DNA of 34,916 nucleotides, taken from assembly GCA_027577595.1 (NCBI GenBank), contig JANBRJ010000130.1, forward strand, positions 1-34,916, written 5' to 3'. A program made the position numbers and the translations under genes. The notes below the pieces were generated by a model. That model was not told the DNA's origin. It searched no databases and was given only the letters and a program-made list of their open reading frames with translations. Positions 1 through 8,231 of this stretch are shown here, in pieces. The number at the start of each line of letters is the position of its first letter. The first letter of the stretch is position 1. Source of the stretch: Coemansia sp. RSA 487. Taxonomy: Eukaryota; Kickxellomycota; Kickxellomycetes; Kickxellales; Kickxellaceae.

Positions 1-642
1 TGTTACATATAAGGACAGCGTTTCCCGAGGGTCATTGCCTTCTGAGGAAGGCAAGGATTTTTCTTCTTATATATAGTTTGAGAAACAAGATATCGAATTA
101 TTACTCTGTGTTATTTTATCCTGGATCCATGGCAAATCCGTCACACAGATAGCAATTTTATTACTTAAAATATTAGGTAAAAGATTCTAAAATATTACAT
201 TATTGACGCTAGGGTTGTTACATAGAAATATTAAATATATTATTAAAAGCAGAACTAAGGATAACATAACAAGCATGGTATGAATGTCAGGCTATTTTAT
301 AGCCGTAGAATCAAGAGTAGTGATAACATTTCCTTATATCGCATGTCGAGAATATGAAATATAATATATCGTATATCATGTTATGTTTATTGTTGCTGTA
401 TGCAAGGTTGGCATGACAAATACACTATAAAAGTACAATGGGAACTTTTGTGGATATTAGATTGAAAGACTTTAAGTATATTTTTATAGTTTCATTGTCA
501 ACCCTTTTAAGGAATATAAGACATGCTGCTTTGTTTGCTTTTCCTATTTTACCTTTTCATTTTTAGAATTTCTTTATAGTTCTACACAACATAGCTCCCT
601 TTTCCTATCCCAAACACATATTCCCTGAAAATACCAATTTGT
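1..642. other. AT-rich region without a recognised gene
   Basis: No long reading frame or RNA gene is visible in these 642 bases. A perfect 7-bp inverted repeat (TTGCCTT at 35-41, AAGGCAA at 48-54, 6-base loop) lies at the left edge. Two acceptor-like stretches around 563-588 (T-rich followed by TAG) leave open that the small gene starting at 643 has a further upstream exon. Confidence 0.5.
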
Positions 643-1135
643 ATGTCAGATATTACTTTTAAACACAAGACTAATATTGTCAAGATTGATAGTACTCTAC
701 ATGTGGAGACTATTGGAGATGCAAGGTTTAGTATAAATAAAAGTATATTCTTAAAACTGAAGAAGGAACCCCGAGAAGAAAAGGGCTATCTACCTGCGAT
801 GACATGGTATGCTGTTAAATAGTGGTGTTAAATACTCTTGTGATAACGATTCGGCTTGCAGGTTTCTGAGCCGAATTGTTATCACAGTAATAGCAGGCCA
901 AACAAGTAATGTGGTTGATGTTTTACCAGAACACAACATTTGGAAAATTTTAACAAAATTTCATATACCACACACAGAAACTTCAGTTTGCCACTATAAA
1001 GATGGAAAACTTGTAAATACGTTTAATACAGTCGAGGCAGCCAGTACATTTAAAGCCAGGGGAATAAAGAGCGGTTATCATGTTGTACTCGATAATTTTG
1101 AAAGGCACCTAGGGAAAGTAAAACCGTTGGTGTAA
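643..1135 (+). CDS. Small spliced gene of unknown function (145 aa)
   Basis: I do not recognise this protein. The ATG at 643 opens a frame that meets a stop at 820-822. A GTATGC donor at 807 and a TTGCAG acceptor ending at 861 remove a 55-nt intron and join it in phase to a frame ending at 1135. Exons 643-806 and 862-1135 total 438 nt, an exact multiple of three, giving 145 residues. The product is basic, has no obvious signal peptide or membrane segment, and shows no motif I can name. Clean phase joining and canonical splice sites are the support. Codon use is AT-rich compared with the neighbours, so it could be a young or fast-evolving gene, or a chance frame. The frame stays open upstream of 643 to a stop at 592-594, so the start is uncertain. 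Confidence 0.4.
807..861 (+). other. Predicted 55-nt intron
   Basis: It begins GTATGC and ends TTGCAG. Removing it restores one continuous frame across 643-1135. The size is typical of short fungal introns. Confidence 0.4.
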
Positions 1136-1462
1136 GATACCAATCCTTTAGTTAAATAGAATTCATCAGATGTTCCTTAGGCTGTGTTTGGTTTATATAA
1201 ATATATACCACTTGGGCATTATAAAAACAACTAGTCTATCAGTTTGTTTTTAGAAGCGTGGGATTTCATTGCAGCGGATAATCACACTGCCTAACCCCAT
1301 AGTTCTTGCCATTAAAAGTACGCATATATAACCCAACAATGGTATGATCCCCTTTTTTGAAGCCAGAAAAAAACTAGTTACTCTACCCTTCTCCCACTTT
1401 CTTTTGCAGTACTCCTCGCATTTGGCTCATTTTATTTACTTTTACAAGCCCAATACTTAAGA
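1136..1462. other. Intergenic, promoter side of TMA20
   Basis: AT-rich spacer. A pyrimidine-rich stretch at about 1385-1410 (CTCTACCCTTCTCCCACTTT) precedes the TMA20 start and is likely part of its promoter or leader. No gene is seen. Confidence 0.4.
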
Positions 1463-2011
1463 ATGTTTAAAAAATTCAACCTCAGCGAGTCAATGAGTGG
1501 ACAAAACCCTGTGAAATCATCGACTGTCCGCGGACTGCGCAGCAAGCTTGTCGAGCAGTTCCCAGGGATTTCAGCGCACATTGATGAAATACTGCCAAAG
1601 AAAGTGAACCTTGTGCAAGTGAAGTGCAAAGACCATATCACTTTATTCACTGTAGATAACGAAATTCTGTTTTTCCAGCATTTTAGTGATCCAATAGCGC
1701 CGACGCTAAAACTATTGCATCAGTACCCGGATATCCTGCCCCGCGTACAAGTGGACCGCGGCGCCATCAAGTTTGTCCTATCAGGAGCAAATATTATGTG
1801 TCCTGGTTTGACGTCGCCTGGAGCACAACTTCCTGAGGAGGAGATTGCTGAGGGAAAACTGGTGGCGGTTATGGCAGAAGGGAAAGAAAACGCTTTGGCA
1901 ACTGGGATCACAAAGATGTCGACCAGCGATATAAAATCCATCAACAAGGGGAATGGAATTGAGTTGATCCAGTATTTGGGCGACCCGCTATGGAAAACTC
2001 ATATCAACTAG
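1463..2011 (+). CDS. TMA20: MCT-1/TMA20-family PUA-domain translation factor
   Basis: The 182-residue protein matches the MCTS1/Tma20 family in length (about 181) and sequence. It starts MFKKF, has the family N-terminal domain at about 1-90, and a PUA domain at about 95-175 containing the GANIMCPGLTSPG stretch typical of the family. In yeast and animals these proteins pair with the DENR/Tma22 subunit on the 40S ribosome and promote recycling and re-initiation after termination. Product and role are taken from the family; the sequence shows a complete single-exon gene. The ATG at 1463 gives the conserved N-terminus, so the start is secure. Confidence 0.93.
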   Translation: MFKKFNLSESMSGQNPVKSSTVRGLRSKLVEQFPGISAHIDEILPKKVNLVQVKCKDHITLFTVDNEILFFQHFSDPIAPTLKLLHQYPDILPRVQVDRGAIKFVLSGANIMCPGLTSPGAQLPEEEIAEGKLVAVMAEGKENALATGITKMSTSDIKSINKGNGIELIQYLGDPLWKTHIN

Positions 2012-2116
2012 GTCTCGGGAGAACACGAATAAAAAGTCTACTTTTCAAACCGCAAATAATCATGTTACGTGAAAGTGGAGATGTTTATTAGATAACGTGA
2101 AAGAGTTTCCCCTTTT

Positions 2117-2641
2117 TTACTTTGTGTGGATGAAAGGAAGCTTGCCAGGACGATAAACAAAGTTGTTCTTGTATGATTTAGGCTTTATTTGGCGGAAATG
2201 AGGATCCTGGACAAAGTATCCCCATCCTTGCTTCTCAGCAAAGTGGACGGCGTCCTCCTTGCTAGCGAAATCCAAGCGCACTGGCGCCATAGAATCAGCG
2301 GTCGACTGCCAGCCCATCAGAGGGTTTGACCAGCGGTCACCCTTCTCCAGCCCATCAAAATCAATGCGCCACCTCATATTAGAGTTCCGCCCCGACTGCA
2401 TTGGGTTGTTGGCTGGCCTGAAAATACGCACAGACCGCTTGGTTAGCGACAGAGGCGCGCCTGAGATAATCTCAGCTGGCAATGGCTCGCGTTCATGAGC
2501 CGGGTGGACTGCCTTGACAACCGCGGACGTTTGCTCTTCGGATTTGCCGTCTTTGGTATCGGTGGTCAGTTGCATACGACGCGCAAATGTGCCGGCCGTC
2601 AAGTGCTTCCCGAGAGGCGTTCTAGTTAGAATTCTGCTCAT
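2117..2641 (-). CDS. NDUFS4: Mitochondrial complex I subunit NDUFS4 (18 kDa, AQDQ-type)
   Basis: The C-terminal 100 residues carry the NDUFS4 signature: RIFRPANNPMQSG, then NPLMGWQSTADSM, then KEDAVHFAEKQGWGY, ending in a lysine. NDUFS4 is an accessory subunit of the matrix arm of NADH:ubiquinone oxidoreductase. I start at the ATG at 2641 because it gives MSRILTRTPLGKHL, an Arg-rich, Ser/Thr-rich stretch expected of a mitochondrial presequence, and a 174-residue product. The frame is open to an ATG at 2746, but the extra 35 residues are strongly hydrophobic and look like translated leader. The gene is divergent from the CSC1-like gene and converges on TMA20. Confidence 0.92.
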   Translation of the reverse strand: MSRILTRTPLGKHLTAGTFARRMQLTTDTKDGKSEEQTSAVVKAVHPAHEREPLPAEIISGAPLSLTKRSVRIFRPANNPMQSGRNSNMRWRIDFDGLEKGDRWSNPLMGWQSTADSMAPVRLDFASKEDAVHFAEKQGWGYFVQDPHFRQIKPKSYKNNFVYRPGKLPFIHTK

Positions 2642-2746
2642 TTGCAAAAAGGATGTGCGAAAAATTCGGTTGATTCTGTACAAGAAAAGTAATAAAAGAG
2701 CAATGCAAAGAAGAAAGAGATTAGGAATTTGGAATTTGGAAACCAA

Positions 2747-3240
2747 TCGCTTTAGAACTTTTTCTGCGATAGGGAGAGGATAGGCTATGTCAATTTATGA
2801 CTGGAATCAGCACGGATCAGATCAATAGATCAAAGTTTGAATATGAAAAAGGACAAGATAATCTAGAACTTTGAAACAAGCGTGGTCCTGGCCACCTTTT
2901 ATTCATTTGTAACGCTTTGTTGATCTGCAAACCGATCACTTTGGAGTGTCTAAAGGAGCAAGAGTATGATGTATTTGCCTGGAATCTCCTACTTTTTCCA
3001 ATAACTGCTCGTTCTTTTTTCTTTGAAGATGGAAAGGGGGATGTTGCTCTATGTTACTGTCCTTTTTTTTTGACAGTTTGAACATTTTCTTTCAATCTTT
3101 CCTTCCACCCTTGTGTCTTAGCGAAAGGAACGTAACAGATAGGAAAAATGTGTTCCTGTTTTCTGTTTTCTGTTTTTTTAATATAGCTATATTAACTCGT
3201 ATATATTTATTTTTCTTTTGCACGCTTTTTATTCGGTACA
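2747..3240. promoter_or_regulatory. Divergent promoter region between NDUFS4 and CSC1-like gene
   Basis: No gene is seen. The right part is T-rich and holds a TATA-like GTATATATTTA at about 3199-3209, some 35 bases before the CSC1-like ATG, in a long pyrimidine-rich leader. Confidence 0.35.
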
Positions 3241-6200
3241 ATGTCGCTGTTTCTTGACGCACGGGCTGACATTGCCAGCATCTTTGACCCAGCCAAGGTA
3301 CCCGGATCCAGCGTATACACGGCGTCGAATGGAACAGATCTAGGAATGCAAGCAATATTTGCTGGCACCTTCTTCCTTGTGTTTACCTTGATATTCAGCG
3401 CGCTCCGCTTACGGTGGCCATTCATATTCTCGCCCCGCACGCGATTGACTATCACAGCACCATCATTATTGCCACGTCGATTCTTCGGATGGATCTTGCC
3501 AACGCTACGGACATCCGAAACACACGTGCTCAACACACTAGGCTTGGACGCAGTAGTTTTTCTCAGGTTCTACAAAATGTGCATGCGCCTGTTGCTGGAC
3601 ATTTCGCTGTTCTCGATTGCTATCATCTGGCCAATCAACATCCGGTGGTCCAAGGTGAATTTGAATTCTGACAGCGCTAAACCGTCTACCGAAGGAAACA
3701 TTGTGCTGCCAATGTCGTACTCGGTGACCGATTATCTGTTCAACCTGACACTGAACCCCAGCGATCCGAAGCAAAAATGGAATCTGGTTACGCATATCGT
3801 GTTTGTCTATGTGTTTTCAGGTATCGCATACTACCATGTATCAAAGTTCAGCTCGCGGTGGGCGTCGCTGCGGTGGCATTTCCTGATGCAGTCGCGACAT
3901 GCAATGGTGTCGCGCACAGTGATGCTGACTGGAGTGCCGCGGCATTTGGCGGCAAATCCGCGGGAACTCGAGTGGTTCTGGGGCGCAGGTCTTGGGCTAG
4001 GCAAAGTCGAACGCGTCCGTGTTTGCCCATTCAACACTCGGCTGACCAGCGGAGCAAGGGAACGCGCAAAGTACCTGGCCAAGCTGGAGCACGGATACGT
4101 CGAGCTCCTGGGCAACCCGTGCAAGCACCCTGCATATGATCCCGAGAGACTATGTCGGTTGGCGCTCGATCCTGATGCACGCGACGAGGAGCGCGCCCTT
4201 CTGCACCAGTGGACGGGCAACAGAAGGCGCCCAACCGTATGGGTGTCTCGTATGATGCCGCTTGTGTCGTGGCGCCGCGTCGACGCTATCGACTATTGGC
4301 GTGAAAAATTCCTCAAGGCAGACCGCGACTTCCACCAGCTGCGCCAAACGCTGTTACGCGAAAGCGAAGCCACCACCCATGGCCTATCGACTACGGCATT
4401 TGTGACGTTTGAGGACGCAGCCACCGCACATATGGCAACGCAGCTGTCGTGCTACCCGAACCCCGGATACATGAAGGCGAAGCTGGCACCGGAGCCGCGT
4501 GGCGTGTACTGGCCCAACATCTGGCACTCGAGCCGTCGCAAGTGGATGGGAATTGCACTAAAGTGGGCATGTATCGTAGTGATCTGGGCGTTCTGGAGCG
4601 TGCCGGTTATCCTTGTTTCATCGCTGTTGACACCGGCATCGCTGGCGCGCGTGTTTCCCGCTATAAACGATGCACAGCATGCGTTGCTGCGGTCGTTTCT
4701 GTCAGCCACAGTACCGTCGGTTTTCTTGCTCCTGTTTCTCAATACGTTGCCGTGGATCCTGAAGCAAGTGCACTTTGTTACAGGCGAGCGCACAAAAACA
4801 GATATCGACTACTCAGTGATGACCAAGATGTGGGCATTCCTTGTGTTCAACATTGTCCTTGTGTTTGGCTTCTCAGGAACCTTTTGGACAATGATTCTCA
4901 ATGTGGTTAACCGACCCGGAACGCCAATGCAGAACCTGGCGTCTAACATCCCGCGTGTCGGCACCTTCTTTACTGGATACATTTTGGTTTTGGGCGTCGG
5001 GTACCAGCCATTCAAGCTCCTGCAGCTGCGACCCGTGATCTGGCATATTGGGCGGCAGTGGCTGTGCAACACACCAAGGGACTATGCGCGGCTAGTCGCT
5101 CCCGTGTATATCGACTGGTACTCCGTGTACCCGTACCCATTGCTGGTGTTCACTATAGCTATGGTGTATTCGAGTTTTTCGCCACCCGTTGTGCTAGGCG
5201 CTGTCGTGTACTATGCCATAGGGTATCCGGTGATGAAATATTTGCTTCTGTACGTGTACTTTAGACCGTTCGAAACCGCTGGAATGGCGTGGCCCAAAGT
5301 GTGCCGCCGAATGATCCTCTCTGTCATCCTGTATCAGGTCGTCATGCTTACTTTTGTTATTGTCAAGGGTGGTGGCTGGTATACGTTCAGTATGGTTCCT
5401 GTTATCCTCGTGTACCTATGGTTCTTCTACCATGTCGGATGGTCGCTGGAAAAGCAAGGCACCGTGCTGCCTGTATACTTGTGGCGAAACCCACCTCCTG
5501 ATAGCTCATACCCGATGCCACCACCCACTTCTTCTTATGGGGGTGGTGTAGTTGACAGGGGCGATGGTGAGAATGTTGCATGCACAAGATCTGTGCCTCG
5601 TTCTGTGGCAAAAAACACGGCAAAGCTTATCCTTGGATCAAGACATAGCAACAGCCACACCCACAACCACAACCACAGCCGCCAATGCAGGCAAGTTGCG
5701 TCGAGTGGGAACATCCGAAGCACCAGAAGCGCAGCTCGGGCGCAAGCCGAGAAGAAACGGTTGCGGTACAAGTGTCTTGCCGAAGCAGCCACAGTCCAAG
5801 GATCAAAGCTGATCAAATCACTTTCACGAATCCCAGCCGCTACAGCTAACGGAAGATGGGCCGATAGCGGATTCATTGATGAGCATGCCGTTGATGAGGA
5901 AGAGTGGGAGGACGATATCGAAGAAGAAGAGGGGGAGGGGGAGGAGGAAAGCTGGGATCCATTACTCTATCTCCGACCCACACGTGCGCAAGGCGACAAG
6001 CCTTTTTTACCACAACCACCATTGCTACTTAGCGGTATTATGCGAAGGTCGCAGCGAGGAAGTGGTAGTGGTGAGGACCGTGCGTCAGTGTTTGCGTCGG
6101 GAGTCGTCAATACGCCAATGTCAGAGGCCGCACGTACTGTCACAGCTGTAGCGGGCTCAGCAACACCACACCTTCCTCCAAGAATCGCCGCCCGACTTCA

Positions 6201-6870
6201 AGGAACGCTGCACCACATGCGTGACTACTTTCTCGCGGACTTCCGCCCAGCTGGTCCAATCCTCGATCTGACCTACGACCGCGCATATTCGCAAAGCACC
6301 GACTCTGATAGCAACAGCACAACCCTGACTCCGTTTCGCCAGCTAATAGATCGCGTTCTACCGCGCTCATTTAGCCCAGAAGCCTACGGAACGTCCGTAC
6401 AAAGGTCTCCTCTTCCTCCTCCTGACATGCTGCCAACGCGGCTTGTCACGCAGCTCAACTACACGCCAAGCAGATCACAACCCCCCGGTGCGGAAGAAGA
6501 AAGCGAGGCTGAGCAGCTGCTACTGGCCAACTACCAGCGCTACGCAGTCGAGGCGCAATCTACGTTTGCCCCAGACCAATACACGGATTACACGCAAACG
6601 CCAATGCTTAATTTTAACGGTATCCTTGATCGCGGGATCCAAGATTACGTACACCCAGGGCTGGTGGGCGAGCTTCCGACGCTCTGGCTGCCTGTAAGAC
6701 ACATTCAAAGGGAGCAGGCAACTGGCGCAATGGCGAGGAGGGCTCCGTTTCGTTGGCTCTTTGGAAAAAGGCTTTCGGGTGGACAATACGCAAATAGCGG
6801 CACGTATTCTTCTTCGCAGGAGCTCCATGAAGTCCAAGTGCACGGAACTCGAAGTAATCCCGTCTATTGA
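3241..6870 (+). CDS. CSC1/OSCA/TMEM63-family mechanosensitive or osmosensitive cation channel
   Basis: This 1209-residue membrane protein has the DUF221/RSN1 architecture. One N-terminal helix lies at about 36-58, two more at about 105-130 and 182-203, and a cytosolic loop at about 206-430 begins with TVMLTGVPRHL and contains the degenerate RRM-like PHM7 segment. A core of about seven helices follows at about 435-740, including the conserved GYQPFKLLQL and YFRPFETAGMAWP regions. Family members act as calcium-permeable osmosensing or mechanosensing channels or lipid scramblases in the plasma membrane. The tail (about 760-1209) is very long and low in complexity, with a His/Asn-rich run near 801-815 and a Glu-rich block near 883-905. 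It is probably disordered and cytosolic. No intron is needed. Which paralogue it is (CSC1, RSN1, PHM7) cannot be told. Confidence 0.88.
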   Translation: MSLFLDARADIASIFDPAKVPGSSVYTASNGTDLGMQAIFAGTFFLVFTLIFSALRLRWPFIFSPRTRLTITAPSLLPRRFFGWILPTLRTSETHVLNTLGLDAVVFLRFYKMCMRLLLDISLFSIAIIWPINIRWSKVNLNSDSAKPSTEGNIVLPMSYSVTDYLFNLTLNPSDPKQKWNLVTHIVFVYVFSGIAYYHVSKFSSRWASLRWHFLMQSRHAMVSRTVMLTGVPRHLAANPRELEWFWGAGLGLGKVERVRVCPFNTRLTSGARERAKYLAKLEHGYVELLGNPCKHPAYDPERLCRLALDPDARDEERALLHQWTGNRRRPTVWVSRMMPLVSWRRVDAIDYWREKFLKADRDFHQLRQTLLRESEATTHGLSTTAFVTFEDAATAHMATQLSCYPNPGYMKAKLAPEPRGVYWPNIWHSSRRKWMGIALKWACIVVIWAFWSVPVILVSSLLTPASLARVFPAINDAQHALLRSFLSATVPSVFLLLFLNTLPWILKQVHFVTGERTKTDIDYSVMTKMWAFLVFNIVLVFGFSGTFWTMILNVVNRPGTPMQNLASNIPRVGTFFTGYILVLGVGYQPFKLLQLRPVIWHIGRQWLCNTPRDYARLVAPVYIDWYSVYPYPLLVFTIAMVYSSFSPPVVLGAVVYYAIGYPVMKYLLLYVYFRPFETAGMAWPKVCRRMILSVILYQVVMLTFVIVKGGGWYTFSMVPVILVYLWFFYHVGWSLEKQGTVLPVYLWRNPPPDSSYPMPPPTSSYGGGVVDRGDGENVACTRSVPRSVAKNTAKLILGSRHSNSHTHNHNHSRQCRQVASSGNIRSTRSAARAQAEKKRLRYKCLAEAATVQGSKLIKSLSRIPAATANGRWADSGFIDEHAVDEEEWEDDIEEEEGEGEEESWDPLLYLRPTRAQGDKPFLPQPPLLLSGIMRRSQRGSGSGEDRASVFASGVVNTPMSEAARTVTAVAGSATPHLPPRIAARLQGTLHHMRDYFLADFRPAGPILDLTYDRAYSQSTDSDSNSTTLTPFRQLIDRVLPRSFSPEAYGTSVQRSPLPPPDMLPTRLVTQLNYTPSRSQPPGAEEESEAEQLLLANYQRYAVEAQSTFAPDQYTDYTQTPMLNFNGILDRGIQDYVHPGLVGELPTLWLPVRHIQREQATGAMARRAPFRWLFGKRLSGGQYANSGTYSSSQELHEVQVHGTRSNPVY

Positions 6871-6950
6871 AGATGCAAGAAGAGGAGTTCTTTTGGTGAG
6901 ACTCGGAGAATAAAAAGGGCAACCAACAATAAATTGGATAGTACAATTGC

Positions 6951-6976
6951 TGATCGGTTTCTACTAAAAACGATCA
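6951..6976. repeat. Imperfect inverted repeat (hairpin potential)
   Basis: The arms TGATCGGTTT (6951-6960) and AAAACGATCA (6967-6976) pair at 9 of 10 positions around a 6-base loop. They lie 80 bases after the CSC1-like stop. The repeat may be a 3'-end hairpin or chance. Confidence 0.35.
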
Positions 6977-7132
6977 TCGATTACATGTGCTTCAATTAAA
7001 TGCAATAGTTTTTCCTCTTGCGTTGTCTTTCAATTGTAACATTGAGAAAAATACATATTGTGTATTATCTAAATTTTCTGAAAAGCCTGGTTTTGTTGAT
7101 AGTAAAAATATGTTTCCCATGTCCAGTTTGAG

Positions 7133-7140
7133 TATAAAAA
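7133..7140 (+). promoter_or_regulatory. TATA box of the repeat-peptide precursor
   Basis: TATAAAAA lies 104-111 bases before the ATG at 7244. A C/A-rich leader without an intervening ATG follows. The same TATA-to-ATG distance (about 90-115) recurs in front of the trypsin genes in this window. Confidence 0.6.
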
Positions 7141-7243
7141 GAGCCGCTGGGACCCGCCATATCCATTTGAACGTAAGAAAACACAACACCCTGCAACATC
7201 TAAACTGAACCCTATTCTCTACTTTAAGACTAATACTAACGAA

Positions 7244-7618
7244 ATGAAGTCCTACCTTGCTCTTGCAGCTTTGGCTGCTGTCTCTATGGCTGCTCCAGCT
7301 CCAGCTCCAGCCCCAGCTCCAATCCCCGCTCCCAACCCGCAGGTCGATAGTGTTGGCGAGTGGTATGTCAAGCGTGAGCCACAAGTCGATAGTGTTGGCG
7401 AGTGGTATGTAAAGCGCAACCCGCAGGTCGATAGTGTTGGCAAGTGGTACGTCAAGCGTGAGCCGCAAGTCGACAGCGTCGGCGAATGGTACGTCAAGCG
7501 CAACCCGCAGGTCGATAGTGTTGGCAAGTGGTACGTCAAGCGTGAGCCACAAGTTGATAGTGTTGGCGAGTGGTACGTCAAACGCGAGCCGCAAGTCGAC
7601 AGCGTCGGGAAATGGTAG
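7244..7618 (+). CDS. Secreted Kex2-type repeat peptide precursor (alpha-factor-like layout)
   Basis: The 124-residue product starts with a cleavable signal peptide (MKSYLALAALAAVSMA) and an Ala-Pro-rich stretch (about 17-30). Seven tandem 14-residue units then fill the rest. Each reads [N/E]PQVDSVG[E/K]WYV followed by Lys-Arg; the last unit stops after Trp. Lys-Arg is the classic Kex2 cleavage site, and the leading Glu-Pro or Asn-Pro could be removed by an X-Pro dipeptidyl aminopeptidase of the Ste13/DPP-IV type. That would release QVDSVGEWYV and QVDSVGKWYV. This is the architecture of fungal alpha-type mating pheromones and other kexin-processed repeat peptides. Unlike some fungal RiPP precursors, no UstY-like oxidase is seen beside it. 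Units differ at synonymous sites while the peptide is kept, arguing for a functional product. The role (mating, self-signalling or other) is inference. Confidence 0.85.
   Translation: MKSYLALAALAAVSMAAPAPAPAPAPIPAPNPQVDSVGEWYVKREPQVDSVGEWYVKRNPQVDSVGKWYVKREPQVDSVGEWYVKRNPQVDSVGKWYVKREPQVDSVGEWYVKREPQVDSVGKW
7334..7615 (+). repeat. Tandem 42-nt repeats (7 units) in the peptide precursor
   Basis: Units start at 7334, 7376, 7418, 7460, 7502, 7544 and 7586; the last is cut at 30 nt by the stop. Units 3 and 5 are identical at the nucleotide level. The order of Glu/Lys variants is E, E, K, E, K, E, K, so units 2-7 form three copies of an 84-nt E-then-K dimer. Units 4 and 7 share the synonymous block GACAGCGTCGG where the others have GATAGTGTTGG. 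Confidence 0.95.
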
Positions 7619-8231
7619 GTTTAGTTTAGCGCTGAATTCCCCCATTCTTCTATAGCTTTCATAAATCCGGATTTATTTTTTCCTCTTCTTTCTAATGGAT
7701 ATCCACAGTTAACACATCCAAAACGGGTAAAAAATGGTGGAGTAAAATACCAAGGCTTTCTGCTCCAACAAAAGAGATTTAAAAAGAAAGGGGAGAGGGG
7801 AACAGAAAGAAGCCAGAATAGTGTCAGATATAGTCTCTTTGTAAGGGACAATGGTGAAAAAAAGAACGGGACAAATAGTAAAAATAAATCCTTTTTAATA
7901 CAAAAAAGGCATTTTTATCCAAATTTCCTTTTTTATTTAGAAAAAGATGGAAAGTAAAAAGAATGAGAAAATAAAACGTACTTTCTACAATAAAATACAA
8001 GACACTAGATGCACTTTGGAAGTCCCTTACCAAAAAGCTGAATCCAGTATATCCTGTTATCCAGTGCACAGAGGTTGTGTTAGATCATTTTACATTTTAT
8101 TTTTCAATCTCCTTTTCCCTCTTCTCTTCAGTGTGTTTTTATTTCGCTCTGCATCCTTACATTATCGCATTTTCCTCTCTCTATTCTATACAACATTTTG
8201 CATTTATTTTTACATTACTTTAATATAGATT
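7619..8231. other. Intergenic, 3' region of the precursor and promoter of the arrestin-like gene
   Basis: AT-rich with A- and T-runs. No convincing reading frame; the 76-residue minus-strand frame across 7621-7851 has no family features. The T-rich 8090-8230 stretch is the likely leader of the following gene. Confidence 0.4.

Noticed and set aside
1-240. Left-edge sequence beginning TGTTACAT with TATA-like and AT-rich stretches, similar to an LTR end
   Set aside because: No second copy, target-site repeat or coding part is visible and the window begins there, so a retroelement fossil cannot be supported.
6992-7645. Minus-strand frame of 217 residues running through the peptide repeats
   Set aside because: It is the mirror of the 42-nt repeats; the plus strand has the signal peptide, TATA box, Kex2 sites and silent third-position changes, so the plus-strand gene is real.
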